DNA of 64,000 nucleotides from Candidatus Mediterraneibacter quadrami. Lineage in GTDB: Bacteria; Bacillota; Clostridia; Lachnospirales; Lachnospiraceae. The notes below the pieces were generated by a model that saw nothing but the letters and a program-made list of their open reading frames with translations, made no database searches and was not told the DNA's origin. Each line of letters opens with the position of its first letter. Position 1 is the first letter of the stretch. The translations under genes and the position numbers were made by a program. Below are positions 58,523-64,000 of this stretch, piece after piece. The stretch is taken from NCBI GenBank assembly GCA_019120575.1, contig DWUU01000022.1, positions 40,244-104,243 on the forward strand, in the 5' to 3' direction.

Positions 58523-59503
58523 TTATTCGAATTCGATCGTTCCCGTCGGCTTCGGCGTCAGGTCATAGCACACCCGGTTCACGCCCGGCACTTCTTTTGT
58601 GATCCGGTCTGTGATGTGCTGCAGCAGGGAGAACGGCACGTCCTCAACCGTTGCCGTCATCGCGTCTTTTGTATTCACCGCCCGCAGGATCACCGGCCAC
58701 TCAAAGGAGCGTTTACCGTCCTTCACGCCGACAGATTTGAAATCCGGGATCACGGTAAAATACTGCCATACTTTACCTTCCAGGCCGTTCTTCGCAAACT
58801 CCTCTCTCAGGATCGCGTCAGACTCACGCACCGCTTCCAGACGGTCTCGGGTGATCGCGCCCAGGCATCTCACGCCAAGTCCCGGTCCCGGGAACGGCTG
58901 ACGGTAAACCATGCCGTCCGGAAGTCCCAGCGCCTTGCCCACAACACGCACCTCATCCTTGAAGAGCAGCTTCAACGGCTCAACCAGCTCGAACTGCAGG
59001 TCTTCCGGAAGTCCGCCAACATTGTGATGCGCTTTCACGCCGTCGCTTTCCAGAATATCCGGATAGATCGTGCCCTGTGCCAGGAACTCGATCCCCTCAA
59101 GTTTTCTCGCCTCTTCCTCGAATACGCGGATGAACTCCGCGCCGATGATCTTGCGCTTCTGCTCCGGCTCCTCCACGCCTTCCAGCTTGTCGAGGAAGCG
59201 GTCAATGGCATCCACATAGATCAGGTTGGCATCCATCTGATTGCGAAATACCTCAACCACCTGTTCCGGCTCGCCCTTGCGGAGCAGACCGTGGTTTACA
59301 TGCACGCACACCAGTTGCTTTCCGATGGCTCTGATCAGCAGCGCGGCAACAACGGAAGAATCCACGCCGCCGGACAGCGCCAGAAGCACCTTCTTATCCC
59401 CGACCTGCTCCTGGATCTCTTTTACCTGCTCTTCAATAAAAGCCTCTGCCAGTTCATTCGTTGTAATACGGACCATATCGTCCGGACGTTTGTTGTTATC
59501 CAT
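58523..59503 (-). CDS. guaA: GMP synthase ATP-PPase subunit (no GATase domain)
   Basis: KKVLLALSGGVDSSVVAALLIRAIG; HVNHGLLRKGE; RQPFPGPGLGVRCLG; VCYDLTPKPTGTIEFE. Confidence 0.92.
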   Translation of the reverse strand: MDNNKRPDDMVRITTNELAEAFIEEQVKEIQEQVGDKKVLLALSGGVDSSVVAALLIRAIGKQLVCVHVNHGLLRKGEPEQVVEVFRNQMDANLIYVDAIDRFLDKLEGVEEPEQKRKIIGAEFIRVFEEEARKLEGIEFLAQGTIYPDILESDGVKAHHNVGGLPEDLQFELVEPLKLLFKDEVRVVGKALGLPDGMVYRQPFPGPGLGVRCLGAITRDRLEAVRESDAILREEFAKNGLEGKVWQYFTVIPDFKSVGVKDGKRSFEWPVILRAVNTKDAMTATVEDVPFSLLQHITDRITKEVPGVNRVCYDLTPKPTGTIEFE

Positions 59504-59570
59504 CGTTTTATCTCCTTTTCTGTGTGATTGATGAATCGTTTATACTGCTAAGAACATTATAGAAGAAAAA

Positions 59571-59622
59571 TGACGGCCGGGCAACCGCATGTTATCATGC
59601 ATCTGCATTTCCGGCCGTCTTC
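59571..59622. terminator. hairpin between guaA and the dprA-like gene
   Basis: TGACGGCCGG...CCGGCCGTC arms. Confidence 0.5.
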
Positions 59623-59625
59623 TGC

Positions 59626-60564
59626 CTATTGCAGCTTCAGACTGAGCTGTTCATATTCTCCGGTTGTTTCGGATTTATCCAGCACATAATAAACGCCTTT
59701 TAAAACCGGTTTCCCGGTTTTGTCGCCTCTGAGCGGATACGCCCCGCGCTGCAGGAAAAATCTGTTGCCCTGCGCCGTCGGTTTGTCCGTGCCATACTCC
59801 ACGACAAATAACGGCTTCCCGTTCTTCAGCGTCTGCTGCCCTGCATTGAACGTCCCGCCGTCCATAGCCGACTCAATCAGAAGCATCGCGTCAGACAATC
59901 CGATGATCGTGTTATTGCGCTTCATGGCATTTGAAGCATTCCATGTCAGATTCGGCGGAAACTGGGATACAAACAGATGATTCCCTTCATCGAGCAGTTC
60001 TTTTACTTCGCCCTTGATTCTGTTTTTCAGTATTCCTTCTACGATCACGAAAACCGTACTTCCGCCCGTCTGAAGCGCTGCCCTGTGGGCCGTAAGATCC
60101 ACGCCTTTCGCATACCCGCTGACCACCGTAACCCCGGCGGCCGCCAGCTGGCCGGCGGCACTGTCTGTTATCCTTATCCCGGACTCCGACACTTTTCTTG
60201 ATCCGGTAAAGCCGACGCATTTATTTTGCAGCAGACTGTAGTTCCCCCGATAGAAAAGCACCGCCGGGATATTGCCCTCACTCAGCTTCTTCAGCCCTTC
60301 CGGGAAGGCATCCTCTCCCATCCAGCACATATCAACGCCGTTCTGACAGAGCTGTTCCTCCAGGGCCAGCGCCGCGTCCCGGCACTCGTAAATATTCTGC
60401 GCCACATCCTGCCTGATCCCGAAAGATCTCATCAGATCCACGCTTTCACACACGTCGCTCAGCGGACAGGACGATGCGTCACTCATATGTTTTATGATTT
60501 TCTTCAGCGTCCCGTCCCCGGAACCTCTGGCCATAATAATCCTTAAAACATCTCTGTTGATCAT
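59626..60564 (-). CDS. DprA/Smf-like (SLOG fold) protein
   Basis: VGFTGSRKVSESGIRITDSAAGQLAAAGVTVVSGYAKGVDLTAHRAAL; MKRNNTIIGLSDAMLLIES. Confidence 0.88.
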   Translation of the reverse strand: MINRDVLRIIMARGSGDGTLKKIIKHMSDASSCPLSDVCESVDLMRSFGIRQDVAQNIYECRDAALALEEQLCQNGVDMCWMGEDAFPEGLKKLSEGNIPAVLFYRGNYSLLQNKCVGFTGSRKVSESGIRITDSAAGQLAAAGVTVVSGYAKGVDLTAHRAALQTGGSTVFVIVEGILKNRIKGEVKELLDEGNHLFVSQFPPNLTWNASNAMKRNNTIIGLSDAMLLIESAMDGGTFNAGQQTLKNGKPLFVVEYGTDKPTAQGNRFFLQRGAYPLRGDKTGKPVLKGVYYVLDKSETTGEYEQLSLKLQ

Positions 60565-61427
60565 ATATTGTCACTGTCCCTTAAAGATTTAACGCATACA
60601 ATGCCGAAAACGCATTTTACACCCAGCGATTTCAGATACCTTGCATATTCCCACATTGTTGTGCCGGACTGATACAGGTCGTCAACCACAATCACATTTT
60701 CTCCGAGCGGCTTCCCTTCAAGGGCAACGCCGTTGTCCTCATATATTTTGTTCCAGACTTCAATCCTTTCTGCTGCTGAAAGCTGTTTCATCTCCGGTTT
60801 GCTTACCCGCAGAACCGGTTCAACAAACGGAAGTTCCAGCTGGCCGGATATCTTTTCCGCCATTTTCCATGCAAATTTTTCTTTCCCGGACTCCGTGGCC
60901 GGCATCGGTGAAACGCACCAGCTCTCCCCGTTATCAACCGGTATGTACTTACAGCAGGCGGACATTCTGTTTCTTATGACATCACGGTATTTATTCCACT
61001 CGTCATCTGTCAGTTCAGCACTGTGATATTTCAGCCGGTACTCAGCCTCACCGGCTTCTGTCCTGTCTTCTCCGTAAACAATATTGAAATCCGAAGCGAT
61101 GCAGTAATCCAGCTCCCTGTCGAAATTCCCCCGTATATTTTTATTCAGGCCGATCCACAGGACATTATTGACCGCCTCTTCGCCCCATTTTAAAAATTTA
61201 TCCATGGCTTCCGGATTATACCTGTTTTCCGGAATCCAGAGGTTGCACATCCCCTCACGGGTTTTGCTCTGTTTCCACTTCGTCGGGCTGCAGGCCACAA
61301 TATCCGGGCAGAAATGACTGATAATACCGGTATATTTTTCATTTACGGATATGTTGTAATCCTGCTGTTCACGCTCATGAACAATTATCCAAAAATCGCT
61401 TCTTTTTCTTTCAAATCTGTAGTCCAT
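60561..61427 (-). CDS. phosphoribosyltransferase-fold protein (ComF-like PRPP motif) with extended N-terminus
   Basis: ENVIVVDDLYQSGTTMWEYARYLKSLGV PRPP loop; ATGA overlap with the dprA-like gene. Confidence 0.82.
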   Translation of the reverse strand: MDYRFERKRSDFWIIVHEREQQDYNISVNEKYTGIISHFCPDIVACSPTKWKQSKTREGMCNLWIPENRYNPEAMDKFLKWGEEAVNNVLWIGLNKNIRGNFDRELDYCIASDFNIVYGEDRTEAGEAEYRLKYHSAELTDDEWNKYRDVIRNRMSACCKYIPVDNGESWCVSPMPATESGKEKFAWKMAEKISGQLELPFVEPVLRVSKPEMKQLSAAERIEVWNKIYEDNGVALEGKPLGENVIVVDDLYQSGTTMWEYARYLKSLGVKCVFGIVCVKSLRDSDNI

Positions 61428-61443
61428 ATCCTGTCTCCTTTTT

Positions 61444-61472
61444 TGAAACTATTATAACTGAAACTATTATAA
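61444..61472 (-). promoter_or_regulatory. tandem 14-bp repeat containing two TATAAT boxes
   Basis: TGAAACTATTATAA at 61444-61457 and 61459-61472 (period 15); minus strand TTGCCC-17-TATAAT. Confidence 0.6.
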
Positions 61473-61557
61473 TCCAAATAGAAAGTGCGGGCAACCGCCT
61501 GCTGCAGTTCCCGCACAATTGTTTTCTCCTGTAATGCACCCTTATGCCCTGACGCTT

Positions 61558-61630
61558 ACTGCTCCTGATGCACCACAACCTGCGGGAACGGGATCTCGAT
61601 TCCGTTCCGGTCCAGCCGCTGCCCGGCGCT
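61558..61630 (-). pseudogene. C-terminal remnant of an MscS-family channel gene
   Basis: Reverse-strand frame reads GQRLDRNGIEIPFPQVVVHQEQ* like the MscS C-terminus; no upstream channel domain. Confidence 0.6.
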
Positions 61631-61874
61631 ACGAGCTGCTCGCCCGCTTCCGGCGGAATATGGTATTCAAACTCTTTCATCATTATCTCTCTTTTTAATG
61701 TAGCCGGAGAATTATAGCACTCCGGTGAAGAGGGTTCAATAATTTTACCGGAAAACAGAGCAATTTTACACGTACTGCATTTCTTGACAGAGGCATCGGT
61801 AAAATATACACTTATTTCAGATCCGTTTCCGATGCGGGACGTACATTGAATAACCAAAGGAGATATCGACCGAA

Positions 61875-62336
61875 ATGACTCTTGCGGCCCTGAGAGATTA
61901 TTTAAAGAAAGCAAAGGAAAAATATCCTGTATCAACAGAATTTATAAAGAAATATCAGCAATCCCCGGCAAATAAAAACGGATATGTCTACTATGCCTGG
62001 GAATGCGGTCTGACCGTGTGCAAACAGACTGCCGACCCAAACCAGAAGTGGCATTTTCTCGAAGCGTACACCGGATTATTGTTAGCTGATCCTTCTAATA
62101 ATATTACCCCGTCAACGGACGCCCGGATCATTTATAACCGCATCCGCTGCCCGGAACTGCTGCTGTGGCTGGCTGAAGCGGCCGGGATCAGTCCGGAAAA
62201 GGTGCAGGAATGCGCTGACGCGGCACAGGAAATTATCAAAACCTCAGCCGGCAGCCGCTCAAGAAATGCTGCAGGGAACAAAATCCGGGAAATGATTCCG
62301 TGGGAGGAGATTGAAAAGGCAATTGACTTATTGTAA
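61875..62336 (+). CDS. hypothetical protein
   Basis: 153-aa ORF with AAAGGAG upstream; MTLAALRDYLKKAKEKYPVSTEF. Confidence 0.6.
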   Translation: MTLAALRDYLKKAKEKYPVSTEFIKKYQQSPANKNGYVYYAWECGLTVCKQTADPNQKWHFLEAYTGLLLADPSNNITPSTDARIIYNRIRCPELLLWLAEAAGISPEKVQECADAAQEIIKTSAGSRSRNAAGNKIREMIPWEEIEKAIDLL

Positions 62337-62750
62337 GCATCGTAGAGTATAACGTTTCCCTGCTCAACTGTCCCAAATTAATGATGAACAATGCAGACTT
62401 CGATCAAAAGTTTCACATCAGAATGTCCATTTGTATCCTTCAAACCATAACGATTACACAAAGCGTGCAGTGCTTCTTGCTTGCGTAAATGATATCAATA
62501 AATGTAGAAAATTAACGACTTTAATCATTATTCACGTAGGTATCTGCTTATGATTATCCATATTAAATCTGAAATAATCAAACTGACTTTTACGCAATTC
62601 ATTATATACTTTAGAAATAATCGTCATTTTCCTCTGCAGCTACTTTCGCAGACATATATTCCACCTATTTCTCAAGTTTCTCATTTAACCATTGTTGCTC
62701 AAAACAGTTAGGGAATTATTTCATCTGACTTTTCAAAAACCTTTTTCGTA

Positions 62751-63452
62751 TTACTCAATAATTATGTTTCGATCACGTATCATCTGATTTAACATACTTC
62801 TTTCATCATTCATATATTTATATGGTTCTGTTGCCTTAAAGTATAATCCATATATTGTAAGCAGACAATTATACTTCAATCCTGAATGTGCGAAATATTT
62901 CATGCTAGGTCTATTCATAGAATATATTAGCTCTTTATCAAATTTTTTATACCATTTATGTATTCCTTCATACAGTGGAACACTAACCCAGCGTAATTCT
63001 TCATCCGAGAGTCCAGCTCTCTTACACTTTAAACCGAAATCTATTAAAAAATTTCTAATATACACTAAATAAATCACAGATGTATGTCTCAAACAATATC
63101 CCACTTCTCCATGTAAATCATTTAATATACATGAGATTTTACTAAGAGCTTCATAAGAATAGCAACAAGTTGGTGTATATATGTTTTTACCAATATTTTC
63201 AGGAATTAATGATTTTTCATCCTCAGTAATACTTAGATTTTCATATTGCGCTAGTATCCCAATCTCTTTCCTTATTTTTGTTATTCCCTCATACTTTTTT
63301 CGAGAAAGTTCACTCGTAATTTTCAATTTTTCTGTATAGCGTAATTTAAAATTACCTAAGAAGTGAGTTAATAAAGTAGTAAATAAAGCAACAACAAATG
63401 ATATAGTTGCTGTTACAATTTTACTTTGATATGTAATAAGAAAATCTTGCAT
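62751..63452 (-). CDS. hypothetical protein with one N-terminal TM segment
   Basis: MQDFLITYQSKIVTATISFVVALFTTLLTHFLGN TM; AT-rich. Confidence 0.65.
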   Translation of the reverse strand: MQDFLITYQSKIVTATISFVVALFTTLLTHFLGNFKLRYTEKLKITSELSRKKYEGITKIRKEIGILAQYENLSITEDEKSLIPENIGKNIYTPTCCYSYEALSKISCILNDLHGEVGYCLRHTSVIYLVYIRNFLIDFGLKCKRAGLSDEELRWVSVPLYEGIHKWYKKFDKELIYSMNRPSMKYFAHSGLKYNCLLTIYGLYFKATEPYKYMNDERSMLNQMIRDRNIIIE

Positions 63453-63725
63453 GGTAAATATTTCTCCTCATTCAGATATACGATTACTCCCTAACACCAT
63501 GTACAATATATAAAATTCACACTGCACCTTAAGAGTCGGAAAATACACTGTTTATACAACTTTCCGACCCTCTGTCTACTATTCCAGATCCTCAGCTAAT
63601 AACTTGAACCACCTGATTTTCTATGGTTTTTGATGATTTTATTTTTCGTATTGTTTATAACTTCTTTTCGTATTTGTACCGGATTAATTTTAAATCCAAA
63701 CCAGACCAACCCGAAATACTATCTG

Positions 63726-64000
63726 CTATTTTAAATAATTTCCTTCGTATGGTCTCTTCATCATATTTTTTACCATATCACATATAATATTTGAATCTAA
63801 TTTAACATTATCAATATTTTGAAGATAATAACCAATGTTTTCTTCTGTAATACAAGTAGCTCTCTTGCTCAGTCCCATACATGCAATAAAAATTCCTTCA
63901 TTAGTACAATCATATATGTCTTTATCATTTTTCTTATCATATGTCATATCAAAAGCATTTAAAAACTTAGTAAACGTAGCATCTCCTAAAAATGTATTTA
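63726..64000 (-). CDS. hypothetical protein, 5' end beyond window
   Basis: Open frame continues upstream of the listed Met (NTFLGDATFTKFLNAFDMTYDKKNDKDIYDC) to the window edge. Confidence 0.5.
   Translation of the reverse strand, partial: NTFLGDATFTKFLNAFDMTYDKKNDKDIYDCTNEGIFIACMGLSKRATCITEENIGYYLQNIDNVKLDSNIICDMVKNMMKRPYEGNYLK

Noticed and set aside
61411-61935. 174-aa minus-strand ORF
   Set aside because: Chimeric reading through intergenic DNA and the MscS remnant; only short pieces look like real coding sequence.

Overview
64 kb window of a GC-rich, spore-forming Firmicutes chromosome (Lachnospiraceae-like, judged from gene content only). About 1-51 kb is mostly core genome: argF (partial), trmH, ktrA/ktrB, pheST with a T-box, a YtrA-type GntR/ABC transporter locus, a CstA-family carrier behind a second T-box, PadR/DUF2812, a two-component system, metK with a SAM-I riboswitch, murA, shikimate kinase, map, a radical-SAM/TIGR04002-like pair, GH13, the hup-rqcP-yabP-yabQ-divIC-spoIIE-tilS-hpt-ftsH sporulation/division cluster, pgcA, cca, yhaN/yhaO-like genes, asnS and tRNA-Cys. 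From about 52 kb to the right edge the window is accessory-like. It carries a 1130-aa protein with two tandem TIR-like domains plus Sel1/TPR repeats, a convergent HD-RyR protein, a minimal EF-Tu-like GTPase inside a 1.1 kb segment bounded by perfect 22-bp direct repeats next to the 3' end of a stand-alone GuaA ATP-PPase gene, a translationally coupled PRTase/DprA-like operon, gene debris and an AT-rich tail with orphan ORFs. My best candidate for an undescribed system is this 52-64 kb region. Other notable structure: three 128-bp tandem repeats with nested hairpins and TATAAT boxes on both strands (4.46-4.85 kb) with a relic copy at 16.45 kb; a candidate ncRNA at 16.6-16.87 kb; duplicated 42-bp hairpin repeats in the predicted tRNA-Cys leader; and a REP-like perfect hairpin filling the gap between two convergent stop codons. 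Product calls come from reading translations and motifs by eye; no database search was run.
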